From Bosea sp. 685 (GTDB taxonomy: Bacteria > Pseudomonadota > Alphaproteobacteria > Rhizobiales > Beijerinckiaceae): DNA of 64,000 nt. Below, piece after piece: positions 1-7,482 of this stretch (the stretch's first letter is position 1; each line of letters opens with the position of its first letter). The stretch covers positions 3,348,001 to 3,412,000 of the forward strand of contig NZ_CP134779.1 in the NCBI RefSeq assembly GCF_031884435.1, written 5' to 3'. The position numbers and the translations under genes were made by a program. The notes below the pieces were generated by a model that was not told where the DNA came from, made no database searches, and saw only the letters and a program-made list of their open reading frames with translations.

Positions 1-2
1 AG

Positions 3-476
3 CTCGCCATCGTCATCGGCGATGGCGGTTCCTATATCGACGAAAAGGACGCCATGGCCGCGATCGCCGGCTTCTGTGTCTGCAACGACGTCTCGGAGCG
101 CGAATTCCAGGCCGAGCGCGGCGGGCAATGGGCCAAGGGCAAGGGCTGCCCGACCTTCGGGCCGCTCGGCCCCTGGCTGGTGACGCCAGACGAGATCACT
201 GACGTGCAGAATCTCGGCATGTGGCTCGAAGTCGATGGCGAGCGCGTCCAGAACGGTTCGACCAAGACGATGATCTTCGGCGCCGCCTATCTGGTGCATT
301 ACATCAGCCAGTTCATGCGCCTGGATGCCGGCGACGTCATCACCACCGGCACGCCCCCGGGCGTCGGCCTCGGCTTCAAGCCGCCGCGCTTCCTGAAGGG
401 CGGCGAGGTCGTCACGCTCGGCATCGATGGGCTGGGCACGCAGAAGCAGAACTTCGTGCCGTTCAAGGCTTCCTGA
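3..476 (+). CDS. Fumarylacetoacetate hydrolase family protein (C-terminal part)
   Basis: The reading frame is already open at the window edge (codons start at base 3), so the N-terminus lies outside. About 157 residues are visible. They match the C-terminal core of the FAH superfamily (2-hydroxyhepta-diene-dioate isomerase, ureidoglycolate lyase and acylpyruvase relatives): NDVSEREFQAERGGQW, then KGKGCPTFGPLGPW, and near the end TTGTPPGVGLGFKPP, a loop that helps shape the metal and substrate site. Members hydrolyse or isomerise keto acids with a divalent metal in the cytosol. The exact substrate cannot be told from this part. The first Met in frame, at base 54, is internal and is not the start. 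Confidence 0.85.
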   Translation, partial: LAIVIGDGGSYIDEKDAMAAIAGFCVCNDVSEREFQAERGGQWAKGKGCPTFGPLGPWLVTPDEITDVQNLGMWLEVDGERVQNGSTKTMIFGAAYLVHYISQFMRLDAGDVITTGTPPGVGLGFKPPRFLKGGEVVTLGIDGLGTQKQNFVPFKAS

Positions 477-484
477 GAGCTTTC

Positions 485-527
485 AAAAAAAGCGCCACCA
501 TGACCGCTTGACCCGGTCATGGTGGCG
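485..527 (-). terminator. Rho-independent terminator on the minus strand
   Basis: A 13-bp perfect stem (493-505 pairs with 515-527, 9-nt loop) is followed on the minus strand by seven T residues (485-491 read as A on the plus strand). It lies 180 nt past the stop of the minus-strand LuxR-type gene and just after the convergent FAH gene. The rest of 530-705 shows no gene; a small C6/G5 hairpin lies near 660-680. Confidence 0.65.
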
Positions 528-705
528 AAGATCCAACCGGCAAACGGCCCTCATCTGCCATGAGAGCCAGCCGGAAGCGGCTCGCCGGAGTGACGGCGCC
601 CGAACTGCAGCCGACCGGCCGCGTATGTTTCCAGAGATTTCACGCCGTCGCGATCGGCGCACCCCCCAAATGGGGGCATAGCGGTTTATCCTGCCATCTC
701 GGCAG

Positions 706-1863
706 TCAGCCGAGCTTCGCGGCGCCCTGAAGCATGCCGACGAGGTCCGACTGGCGGCGAACCCCCGTCTTGGCGAGGACGCGCTTGAGCGTCGTGCGCG
801 CGGTCCCCTCCGTCACGCCCAGTCGCTGCGCCGCCTGGCGGGGCGCATGCCCGGCGGCGATCATCGCCGCGAGCTTCGCCTCCGCCGGCGTCAGGTCGAA
901 CAGCCCCTCGATGAGATCGGCGCCCAGAATGCGATGAGGCAGAACCGGCGTCGCGACCAGGATCGCGCTCGCCAGCGTGAACACGTCGCGCGCCCTGCCT
1001 GTCACCGGCGAGAGATGCACGACGATGGGCGGGTGCCCCTGCCCTGCCGGAATCGCGATCGAACGCACCGCCACGTCATGAGCCTGATAGGCGAGCGCCG
1101 CCATGGCCGTCTCCAGCATGCGGTCGGCGGCGGCGTCGACGATCCCGAGCCGTGCCGGCCGGTCGCGGAAGACCGCCGGCATCAGCGCGCTCAGCAGGCT
1201 GTTGATGCTGAGGATGCGCCCGCCCGGCCCCAACACGGCGCCAGGCAAGCCCATCATTTCGAGCGCCTGGGCAGCAGCCCTCGCCCGCTCCAACCCGAGA
1301 CGCCGCGCCAGCAGGCCGGCGCGGGCGAAATGCGGCCGCAAGCGGTTGAGCGAGGCGACCGCCTCGGGCTCCACCGTGCCTTCGTCGAAGCCGCGCTCGC
1401 AATGGACGACGATCACATCGCCCGAGGGACAGGTAATCGCCGTCGCCGCGGCCGAGCCATAGCCCGAAGGGATCAGCATCTCCTGATAGAGCGGCTCGGT
1501 GGCGATCTCGTCGGGCGTGAACACATCCGTGTCGGTGATGAAGCCGGCATGTCGACAGGCAAGAAGCCGCAAACTGCGCTGGTTCACCGGCACGGGCAGG
1601 CGCAGCATGATGTCGTTATAGGTATTCTCGAAGGCAGCGCTCGACGCCGTCAGGCGCGCCTCTCCCTCCAGTATCGTGCCGAACAGCGCCTCGCGGCAAC
1701 CAGCGACCTCTGCCGTCGCCCGCAAGACCTCCGGCCATCCCTCCGAGACGATGGCCGCCTCATAGATGCGGTCGATCAGTTGGTTTTCGTCGATCAGCTG
1801 GTTGTCCTGGGACCCGACCGTCGGCAAGAGCTCATCCTTTCGCAGCGCCTTCGCGGCGCGCAT
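706..1863 (-). CDS. LuxR-family helix-turn-helix transcriptional regulator
   Basis: A 385-residue protein. The last 60 or so residues form a LuxR/FixJ-type DNA-binding domain: FDLTPAEAKLAAMIAAGH, then RQAAQRLGVTEGTARTTLKR and VLAKTGVRRQSDLVGML, the usual four-helix pattern. The long N-terminal part (about residues 25-310) has no receiver domain and no Asp phosphorylation pocket that I can see; it resembles the PAS-like sensor regions of orphan LuxR regulators. The ATG at 1863 is the first of the frame and lies 19 nt before the region downstream of argC. The gene is convergent with the FAH gene and has a terminator-like hairpin beyond its stop. Target and ligand are unknown. Confidence 0.8.
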   Translation of the reverse strand: MRAAKALRKDELLPTVGSQDNQLIDENQLIDRIYEAAIVSEGWPEVLRATAEVAGCREALFGTILEGEARLTASSAAFENTYNDIMLRLPVPVNQRSLRLLACRHAGFITDTDVFTPDEIATEPLYQEMLIPSGYGSAAATAITCPSGDVIVVHCERGFDEGTVEPEAVASLNRLRPHFARAGLLARRLGLERARAAAQALEMMGLPGAVLGPGGRILSINSLLSALMPAVFRDRPARLGIVDAAADRMLETAMAALAYQAHDVAVRSIAIPAGQGHPPIVVHLSPVTGRARDVFTLASAILVATPVLPHRILGADLIEGLFDLTPAEAKLAAMIAAGHAPRQAAQRLGVTEGTARTTLKRVLAKTGVRRQSDLVGMLQGAAKLG

Positions 1864-1944
1864 CTGCCGCTATTGTACGATGCACGCCGGAAACAGCCTT
1901 GCGCTGGAACAAGCGCCTCTTCACGTTTCCGTGAAGGCCGGATG

Positions 1945-2880
1945 TCAGCCCTCAGCGAGCCCCAGCATCAGCCGGATGTTCTGCACCGCCGCCCCCGACG
2001 CGCCCTTGCCGAGGTTGTCGAGCTTGGCGACCAGCACCGCTTGCCCCAGCGCGTCATCGCCGAAGACGCGCAGTTCGAGCCGGTTGGTGTCGTTGAGCGA
2101 TTCCGGCTCCAGCTTGCCGCCAGCCTGGGCGCTCGGCACGACGCTGACATAGGTCGAACCGGCATAGTGCGCAGCCAGTGCAGCTTCGAGCGCCGCGGTC
2201 GTCGGCTTGCCCGGCAGCATGTCGAGATGCAGCGGAATCGAGACCAGCATGCCCTGCCGGAAATTCCCGACCGAGGGCACGAAGATCGGACGCCGCGTCA
2301 GGCGCGAATAGAGCTGCAATTCCGGCAGGTGCTTGTGATGGAGGCCAAGCCCATAGAGTTCGAAGGCCGGAGCAGCACCGGCCTCATAGGCCTCGATCAT
2401 GCTCTTGCCGCCGCCGGAATAGCCCGACACCGCATTGACGGTAATGGGATGGTCCTGCGCCAGCAGGCCGGCATCGACCAGCGGCCGCAACAAAGCGATC
2501 GCGCCGGTCGGATAGCAGCCGGGATTGGAGACGCGGTTGGCGTTGGCGATCTTCTCCGCATGGCCCGGCGCCATCTCGGCAAAACCATAGACCCAGTCCG
2601 GCGCGACGCGATGGGCCGTCGCCGCATCGACGATCTTGGGCGCATCGCCGCCGAGTTCGTCAGCCAGCGCGACCGATTCCCGTGCCGCATCATCGGGCAG
2701 GCAGAGCACGACGAGATCGACGCCCGCCATCATCTCCTTGCGCGCGGCGGGATCCTTGCGCTTGTCGGCAGCGATGCTCTTGACCACGACCTCGGGCAGG
2801 GCCGCGAGCCGGTCGCGGATGCCGAGCCCCGTGGTGCCGGCCTCGCCGTCGATGAAGATGGATTTCAGGTTCTGGCTCAT
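1945..2880 (-). CDS. argC: N-acetyl-gamma-glutamyl-phosphate reductase
   Basis: ArgC catalyses the third step of arginine biosynthesis, NADPH-dependent reduction of N-acetylglutamyl phosphate to the semialdehyde. The 311-residue length fits the short type-2 ArgC family. The N-terminus IFIDGEAGTTGLGIRDRL is the nucleotide-binding glycine-rich turn, and SNPGCYPTGAIALL carries the catalytic Cys at about residue 122. HHKHLPEL and PSVGNFRQGMLV are other conserved segments. The start ATG at 2880 has a G-rich Shine-Dalgarno (gggggt) just upstream. Immediately upstream lie a terminator hairpin (2931-2955), a small Arg-rich reading frame (2984-3043) and a promoter (3051-3079), which together look like an arginine attenuator. 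The agmatinase gene lies further upstream on the same strand. Confidence 0.95.
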   Translation of the reverse strand: MSQNLKSIFIDGEAGTTGLGIRDRLAALPEVVVKSIAADKRKDPAARKEMMAGVDLVVLCLPDDAARESVALADELGGDAPKIVDAATAHRVAPDWVYGFAEMAPGHAEKIANANRVSNPGCYPTGAIALLRPLVDAGLLAQDHPITVNAVSGYSGGGKSMIEAYEAGAAPAFELYGLGLHHKHLPELQLYSRLTRRPIFVPSVGNFRQGMLVSIPLHLDMLPGKPTTAALEAALAAHYAGSTYVSVVPSAQAGGKLEPESLNDTNRLELRVFGDDALGQAVLVAKLDNLGKGASGAAVQNIRLMLGLAEG

Positions 2881-2930
2881 CTGGACCCCCGATGGGTGCG
2901 AAAGCAGGTTGTTTCGTCGGCTTCAGGCAT

Positions 2931-2955
2931 AAAAAAACCGCGCTCATGGCGCGGT
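2931..2955 (-). terminator. Attenuator-type terminator upstream of argC
   Basis: On the minus strand ACCGCGC (2949-2955) pairs with GCGCGGT (2937-2943) around a 5-nt loop and runs into seven T residues (2931-2937). It lies 50 nt before the argC start and 28 nt after the stop of the Arg-rich uORF, the position expected of an attenuator. The segment GCCATG across its left arm and loop (2945-2950) is complementary to CATGGC inside the uORF (3006-3011), so an alternative pairing is possible. Confidence 0.7.
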
Positions 2956-2983
2956 CGCGGACAATCGGACTAACAGCCGAGCG

Positions 2984-3043
2984 TCATCGCGGTCGCGCAG
3001 GGGCGGCCATGGTCGGGCGACGTCGGATCAGGTTCGTGATCAT
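2984..3043 (-). CDS. Putative arginine-rich leader peptide of argC
   Basis: A 19-codon frame reads MITNLIRRRPTMAAPARPR and stop. Five of 19 codons are Arg and three are consecutive (CGA CGT CGC). The ATG lies 8 nt past the -10 box of the promoter at 3051-3079, so the transcript would begin at or next to the ATG, that is, leaderless. This mirrors the trpL leader of Sinorhizobium meliloti, which is also leaderless and precedes an attenuator. No Shine-Dalgarno is present. That it is translated, and that Arg-tRNA supply controls argC through it, is inference. Confidence 0.6.
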   Translation of the reverse strand: MITNLIRRRPTMAAPARPR

Positions 3044-3050
3044 AGGGAGG

Positions 3051-3079
3051 GATATGATGGAGGGAGGCCGTGCTGTCAA
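3051..3079 (-). promoter_or_regulatory. Sigma70-type promoter for the argC leader
   Basis: On the minus strand a perfect -35 TTGACA (3074-3079) is followed by a 17-nt spacer and a -10-like CATATC (3051-3056). The predicted start of transcription is near 3044, right at the leader ATG. The -35 and the spacing are ideal, the -10 is only a partial match. Confidence 0.55.
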
Positions 3080-3103
3080 TCTCGACGCGGGCCGACGCCC
3101 CAC

Positions 3104-3196
3104 CGTCATGGTCGGGCTTGTCCCGACCATCCACGTCTTCGTCCGGCAAGCTTCGTGTTCAAGACGTGGATGCTCGGCACAAGGCCGAGCATGACG
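3104..3196. repeat. Cloverleaf-like intergenic palindromic repeat (family B, copy 1)
   Basis: Outer arms CGTCAT/ATGACG and inner arms CCACGTCTT/AAGACGTGG enclose two separate hairpins, ATGGTCGGG..CCCGACCAT and ATGCTCGG..CCGAGCAT. A second copy lies at 24343-24435 with hairpin stems of different sequence that still pair. No coding potential is supported here. Confidence 0.75.
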
Positions 3197-3261
3197 AGAG
3201 GACTTATTTCAATGATCTGAATCGGTTGCACCGCAGCGCTGCCAAACCGATTCAACCCGCC

Positions 3262-4218
3262 TCACCCCATCTTCTTCAACGCCAGCGCCTGGATGTAATG
3301 CTGCGCCACGGCCGCGCCGGCGATCGCGGTCGCATCGGCATGGTCGTAAGGCGGCGAGACCTCGACCACGTCCATGCCGCGGAAATCGAGGTCGCGGATG
3401 CCCCAGACCATGCCCAGCCCCTGCGCCGAGGAGAGCCCGCCCGCCACTGGCGTGCCGGTGCCCGGCGCGAAGGCGGGGTCGAGCCCGTCAATGTCGAAGG
3501 TCAGATAGGCCGGGCCCTGCCCCACCCGCTGCCTGATGCGCGCGACGACGCCGTCCACGCCCAGCGCCTGCGCGGCATAGCCGTCGATGACCGCGATACC
3601 ACAATCGCGCGGCGCGACGGTGCGGATGCCGATCTGGATCGAGCGCTCGACATCGATCAGCCCCTCGCGCACCGCCTCGAGCACGAAGGTGCCGTGGCTG
3701 ATCGCGCCGACGCCGTCATCCCAGGTGTCCTGATGCGCATCGAACTGCACCAGAGCGAGCTTGCCATGGCGGGCGACATGGGCGCGCAGCAGCGGCAAGG
3801 TGATGAAATGGTCGCCGCCGAGCGTAACGAGATGGGCACCGCTGGCGATGATCTTTGCCGCCCCCTCCTCGATCGCCTTGGCGCAGCCCTGGAGATCGCT
3901 ACGCGGCAGCAGGCAATCGCCGTAATCGACGGCCGAGAGATGCTCGAACGGATCGATCCGCGAGGGATATTGCGCGTCGCCGTCGAAGATCGCGCTGACG
4001 CGGCGCAGGGCTTGCGGGCCAAAGCGCGTACCGGGTCGGTTCGAGACGGCAAGGTCGAAGGGCACGCCCCAGATCACGAGGTCGCAGCCGGAGACGTCCT
4101 TGCTGTAGCGGCGGCGCATGAAGGAGAGCGCGCCTGCATAGGTCGGGTCATGCGCGGCCCCTCGCCTGTCGCCGGTGAAGGCGTGGTCGATCGTCGGGGT
4201 GTCGGCGGGTTCGGTCAT
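3262..4218 (-). CDS. speB: Agmatinase (ureohydrolase family)
   Basis: A 318-residue ureohydrolase that would hydrolyse agmatine to putrescine and urea with two Mn ions in the cytosol. The metal motifs are all present: GGDHFITLPLL, VQFDAHQDTWDD, SHGTF and TFDIDGLDPAFAPGTGTP. I chose the ATG at 4218 (MTEPADTPTIDHAFTG) over an upstream alternative start at 4275 because 4275 would overlap the upstream gene by 37 nt and the family starts near here. The small membrane-protein gene 4239-4520 ends 20 nt upstream on the same strand, so the two may be co-transcribed. Guanidinobutyrase and other ureohydrolase activities cannot be excluded from sequence alone. argC lies downstream, beyond a repeat and the leader region. 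Confidence 0.88.
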   Translation of the reverse strand: MTEPADTPTIDHAFTGDRRGAAHDPTYAGALSFMRRRYSKDVSGCDLVIWGVPFDLAVSNRPGTRFGPQALRRVSAIFDGDAQYPSRIDPFEHLSAVDYGDCLLPRSDLQGCAKAIEEGAAKIIASGAHLVTLGGDHFITLPLLRAHVARHGKLALVQFDAHQDTWDDGVGAISHGTFVLEAVREGLIDVERSIQIGIRTVAPRDCGIAVIDGYAAQALGVDGVVARIRQRVGQGPAYLTFDIDGLDPAFAPGTGTPVAGGLSSAQGLGMVWGIRDLDFRGMDVVEVSPPYDHADATAIAGAAVAQHYIQALALKKMG

Positions 4219-4238
4219 GTCAGCGATCTCGAAAGGGC

Positions 4239-4520
4239 TCAGCGGCGCGGGCCGGCAAGCCAGACATAGAGGCACCAGGGCAGGATCAGCGCGAGTGCGG
4301 AAAGCACCAGCCGCAGCGTCGTCCAGGCGACGGGATAGTCCAGCGCCCGGCCATTGAGCTCCGGCACGCCATGGATCATCCCGAGCGCGATGGCCGGCGC
4401 CAAGAAGATCACCAGCGCGCTGCCGATGCGCCGGCCGCGCGATGCATCCTCACGCGACAGCGCGAGCAGTGCGGGCGCGGCGATCATGCCGAAAGCGATC
4501 AGGACGAGCAGGACGCGCAT
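4239..4520 (-). CDS. Small membrane protein of unknown function
   Basis: A 93-residue protein with three probable transmembrane segments: VLLVLIAFGMIAAPALLAL near the N-terminus, IGSALVIFLAPAIALGMIHG in the middle and TTLRLVLSALALILPWCLYV near the C-terminus. I recognise no family. It ends 20 nt before the agmatinase start on the same strand and may be its operon partner. The start ATG at 4520 is the only good candidate. No promoter was identified. Confidence 0.6.
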   Translation of the reverse strand: MRVLLVLIAFGMIAAPALLALSREDASRGRRIGSALVIFLAPAIALGMIHGVPELNGRALDYPVAWTTLRLVLSALALILPWCLYVWLAGPRR

Positions 4521-4714
4521 GGAGTTCCGGAGCGGCGGGTCGAGTTCTAGGATGTAACACGCCCCGCTTGCGGCTCCAGTCGCTGCGGCGGGGCTGCGCA
4601 GCCGAATCTGTCGTTTCCGGAGGATTTTCCGGTGGGCGAACCGCCCGCGCTTCGAGATCGACGCTCCGCCAGCGCAGGTGTAGAACCACCTCGCCCTCTC
4701 CCCGGATCATCTTC

Positions 4715-5245
4715 ATGCCTCACGACGCTTACCCCGACAGCCTGATCCGCGACATCCTCAAGAGCGTGAAGCGCATCGCTCTGGTCGGAGCCTCCGGCAA
4801 CGAGGCGCGGCCGAGCTGGATCGTGACGAAATACCTGCTCGATCGCGACTATGACGTCATTCCCGTCAATCCCGGCCTTGCCGGCCAGACCCTGCTCGGC
4901 AAGACCGTCTACGGCTCGCTCAAGGATATCCCCGGCGCGATCGACATGGTCGAGATCTTCCGCAATTCGGAAGCCGCCGGACCGATCACCGACGAGGCGC
5001 TGACGCTCGATCCTCTGCCCAAGGTCATCTGGATGCAGCTTTCGGTGCGCAATGACGAGGCTGCGGCGCGGGCAGAGGCCAAGGGCGTCACCGTGATCAT
5101 GAATCGCTGCCCCAAGATCGAATATGGCCGGCTCTCCGGCGAGATCGGCTGGCAAGGCATCAATTCGCGGATTCTCTCCTCGAAGAAGCCGGTGCTCGCC
5201 GGCAAGGGTTTTCAGAAGCTGACGATCCATCGGCCGGGGACGTGA
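4715..5245 (+). CDS. CoA-binding domain protein (YccU type)
   Basis: A 176-residue single-domain protein of the CoA-binding family (Rossmann fold, like E. coli YccU and the N-terminal part of succinyl-CoA synthetase). Visible signatures are RIALVGASGNEARPSW near residues 17-32, then DYDVIPVNPG, IDMVEIFRNSEAAG, VIWMQLSVRNDEAA and the C-terminal VIMNRCPKIEY. The ATG at 4715 matches the family start; the frame extends further upstream but into unlikely sequence. The biochemical role of this family is not established. It is divergent from the 4520 gene and is followed by a palindromic repeat. Confidence 0.85.
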   Translation: MPHDAYPDSLIRDILKSVKRIALVGASGNEARPSWIVTKYLLDRDYDVIPVNPGLAGQTLLGKTVYGSLKDIPGAIDMVEIFRNSEAAGPITDEALTLDPLPKVIWMQLSVRNDEAAARAEAKGVTVIMNRCPKIEYGRLSGEIGWQGINSRILSSKKPVLAGKGFQKLTIHRPGT

Positions 5246-5257
5246 TAAGCACCTGAC

Positions 5258-5380
5258 CGTCATTGCGAGCACCCGGGTCTTGCCTTCGGCAAGCCCGAGT
5301 ACAGGCTCCGCGAAGCAATCCAGGAGACATCGCTCGACGGCCCCTGGATTGCGTCGTCGCTGCGCTCCTCGCAATGACGA
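5258..5380. repeat. Intergenic palindromic repeat (family C)
   Basis: The ends CGTCATTGCGAG and CTCGCAATGACG are exact inverted copies, and further in GCAATCCAGG and CCTGGATTGC pair as well. A smaller hairpin, CGGGTCTTGCC..GGCAAGCCCG, sits in the left half. Such elements are common between genes in Rhizobiales. It separates the CoA-binding gene from the flavin monooxygenase. Confidence 0.75.
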
Positions 5381-5397
5381 CATGAGGAGGCGATGCG

Positions 5398-6648
5398 ATG
5401 CGCGAGCTCTCCACCACCTGCTGCATCGCCGGCGGCGGCCTGGCCGGGATGATGCTCGGCTTCCTGCTGGCGCGGGCCGGCGTCGATGTCGTCGTGCTGG
5501 AAAAGCATGCCGACTTCCTGCGCGATTTCCGCGGCGACACCATCCACCCCTCGACGCTGCAAGTGATGCACGAGCTCGGCCTGCTCGAGGATTTCCTCAA
5601 GCTGCCGCACACCAAGACCCGCGAGCTCGCCATTCGCTTCGGCAACGAGACGATCCAGTTCGTCGATTTCTCGCATCTGCCGGTCGTGGCTCCCTATGTC
5701 GCGATGATGCCGCAATGGGATTTCCTCGACTTCCTGGCCGATAGGGGTCGCGAGCAGCCGCGTTTCACCTTGCTGATGAATGCAAAGGCCGAGGGGCTGA
5801 TCGAGGAGGGCGGCCGGGTCGTCGGCCTCACCGGCACGGCCGAAGACGGCCCGCTCAGCATCCGCGCCGATCTCGTCGTCGCAGCCGATGGACGCCGCTC
5901 CGACATCCGGGCGGCGTCCGGCCTGAAGAACCTAGATATCGGCGCGCCGATGGACGTGCTCTGGTTCAGGCTGCCGCGCGAAGCGGGCGACCCCGGCCAG
6001 ACCGGCGGCCAGGTCGCCAATGGCCGCCTGCTCGTCACACTCGACCGGGGCGACTACTGGCAATGCGCCTTCGTCATTCCCAAAGGCCGGTTCGACGGCC
6101 TGCGCGCGGCCGGGCTCCAGGCCTTCCGCGCGGGCATCGTCACGCTCGCGCCCTGGTTCGCCAACCGGATCGACGTCATCGCCGACTGGGACGAGATCAA
6201 GCTGCTGACGGTCGCCGTCGACCGGCTCGAGCGCTGGTGGCGCCCCGACCTCATCTGCATCGGCGACGCGGCGCATGCGATGTCGCCGATCGGCGGCGTT
6301 GGGGTCAATCTCGCGGTGCAGGACGCGGTCGCGGCGGCCAATCGCCTCGCCGCGCCCTTGCGCGAGAAGCGGCTCGCAGACGCCGATCTCGCAGCCGTGC
6401 AGGAGCGCCGGGAGTTCCCGGCCAGGGCGACGCAACGCATCCAGGTCCTGGCGCAAAACCGCATCATCTCACCGCTCCTGGCGCGCGCCGACAGCGATGA
6501 GCCGCTCGGCCCGCCCTTCCTGGTCAGGCTGTTCGATTGGTTCCCGATCCTGCGCCGCATCCCGGCGCACATCGTCGGCCTCGGCATCAGGCCGGAGCAT
6601 ATCGGCCCGGAACTGGCGCCGCGGAGCGACCGCCAAGGTTTGATCTGA
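5398..6648 (+). CDS. FAD-dependent monooxygenase (group A, PHBH fold)
   Basis: A 416-residue flavoprotein. The N-terminal GGGLAGMMLGFLLARAG plus VVVLEK binds the ADP part of FAD, RGDTIHPSTL is the conserved post-Rossmann Arg motif, and LICIGDAAHAMSPIGGVGVN is the second FAD motif typical of aromatic hydroxylases and UbiH-like enzymes. It probably hydroxylates an aromatic substrate using NAD(P)H and O2; the substrate is not evident. The start ATG at 5398 has a strong Shine-Dalgarno GAGGAGG (5384-5390) 7 nt upstream, which rules out the out-of-frame ATG at 5393. It stands alone between a repeat and a secreted-protein gene. Confidence 0.85.
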   Translation: MRELSTTCCIAGGGLAGMMLGFLLARAGVDVVVLEKHADFLRDFRGDTIHPSTLQVMHELGLLEDFLKLPHTKTRELAIRFGNETIQFVDFSHLPVVAPYVAMMPQWDFLDFLADRGREQPRFTLLMNAKAEGLIEEGGRVVGLTGTAEDGPLSIRADLVVAADGRRSDIRAASGLKNLDIGAPMDVLWFRLPREAGDPGQTGGQVANGRLLVTLDRGDYWQCAFVIPKGRFDGLRAAGLQAFRAGIVTLAPWFANRIDVIADWDEIKLLTVAVDRLERWWRPDLICIGDAAHAMSPIGGVGVNLAVQDAVAAANRLAAPLREKRLADADLAAVQERREFPARATQRIQVLAQNRIISPLLARADSDEPLGPPFLVRLFDWFPILRRIPAHIVGLGIRPEHIGPELAPRSDRQGLI

Positions 6649-6780
6649 GCGGAATACCGCGTCCGCCGGCCGGACATCACGCCGCGAACCGAGAGCGCCC
6701 CCGTTGCGCACGATCACAAGTTGCGCAACATGGCGACGTCAATGTCAGCCGCCTTCGCGGTGCAACGTTCGGATGAGACT

Positions 6781-7365
6781 ATGATGCCGCCGCGCCGGTC
6801 GTTCCTCGTCAGCGTCGCGCTCGTCGCCACCATCGTTTCGGTCTGGTTCGCCCCGGCCTCGGCGCGCGATCTCAAGATCAATATGGATCCAAGCGGAGCC
6901 GGCTTCACGATCGAAGGCTGGGCCATGCAGACCAGCAATACCGGCACGATTTTCCATCAATGCCAGCAGGATATCTGCGGGCGCGGCTCGACGGTGAGCC
7001 TCCGCAAGCAGGCGTCGGGCACGTTCACAGTCGCCACCCTGCGCCAGAATGAGCAGCGGATCTCGGCGCTCCTGTCCGAGCGGCTGCAAGGCAAGATCGC
7101 CCGCATCGATATCACGCCTGTCAGGGATCGAAGCGACAAGGTCTTCCGAATGGCCGAGCTTACGCGGACGATTGTCCCCGCGCCGGGCGCCGAAATCGGC
7201 ATGCAGCAATACTGGAAATCCGGCTTCGCCTCGACATCGACCGGCGGCTATTCGCTGGCAAGTTCGGCCAGCAGCCGCAAGCTCGCCGACGCGAATTTCG
7301 CGACCTTTCAGCTGCCGATCCTGCTTATGCTCAAACTTCAATCCGGCAGGAGTGCCGGCGAATGA
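6781..7365 (+). CDS. Secreted protein of unknown function
   Basis: A 194-residue protein beginning MMPPRRSFLVSVALVATIVS with cleavage likely after FAPASA, a classical Sec signal peptide. I chose this start over one 60 nt upstream because the extra N-terminal residues are not hydrophobic and would bury the signal. The mature part contains two Cys in a short segment (HQCQQDICGRGS), perhaps a disulfide, and a mixed alpha/beta pattern. I do not recognise the family; it faintly resembles invasion-associated IalB-like periplasmic proteins, but this is weak. It lies between the monooxygenase and metY, on the same strand as both. Confidence 0.65.
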   Translation: MMPPRRSFLVSVALVATIVSVWFAPASARDLKINMDPSGAGFTIEGWAMQTSNTGTIFHQCQQDICGRGSTVSLRKQASGTFTVATLRQNEQRISALLSERLQGKIARIDITPVRDRSDKVFRMAELTRTIVPAPGAEIGMQQYWKSGFASTSTGGYSLASSASSRKLADANFATFQLPILLMLKLQSGRSAGE

Positions 7366-7407
7366 GCCGGCCGGCAAGCATCAGAGGCGACCGCACGAAC
7401 CGACGCC

Positions 7408-7436
7408 TTGACGCATGCTCGACACGTTCGATAAAA
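7408..7436 (+). promoter_or_regulatory. Candidate sigma70 promoter of metY
   Basis: TTGACG (7408-7413), a 17-nt spacer and ATAAAA (7431-7436) lie 47 nt upstream of the metY ATG. I looked for a SAM-II-type aptamer in this leader, as is found before metY or metA in relatives, and did not see one. Confidence 0.4.
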
Positions 7437-7482
7437 AGAACAAAATTGCCGCTATAGAAAATCAAACATCAGGAAGCACGCC

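Noticed and set aside
847..2973. A 708-codon plus-strand frame opposite the LuxR-type gene and argC
   Set aside because: It is the mirror of two real minus-strand genes in GC-rich DNA; composition (Arg, Gln, His-rich) is not protein-like and it crosses intergenic DNA.
3104..3196. tRNA or structured RNA gene at the cloverleaf repeat
   Set aside because: Four stems are present but there is no tRNA-like T or anticodon loop; a second copy elsewhere shows that it is a repeat.
5160..5715. Minus-strand frames over the family C repeat and the monooxygenase start
   Set aside because: They consist of translated repeat sequence and antisense of the flavoprotein gene.
7366..7482. SAM-II riboswitch before metY
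   Set aside because: Expected in alphaproteobacteria, but the conserved loop and pseudoknot segments are not visible; only a promoter-like pair is seen.
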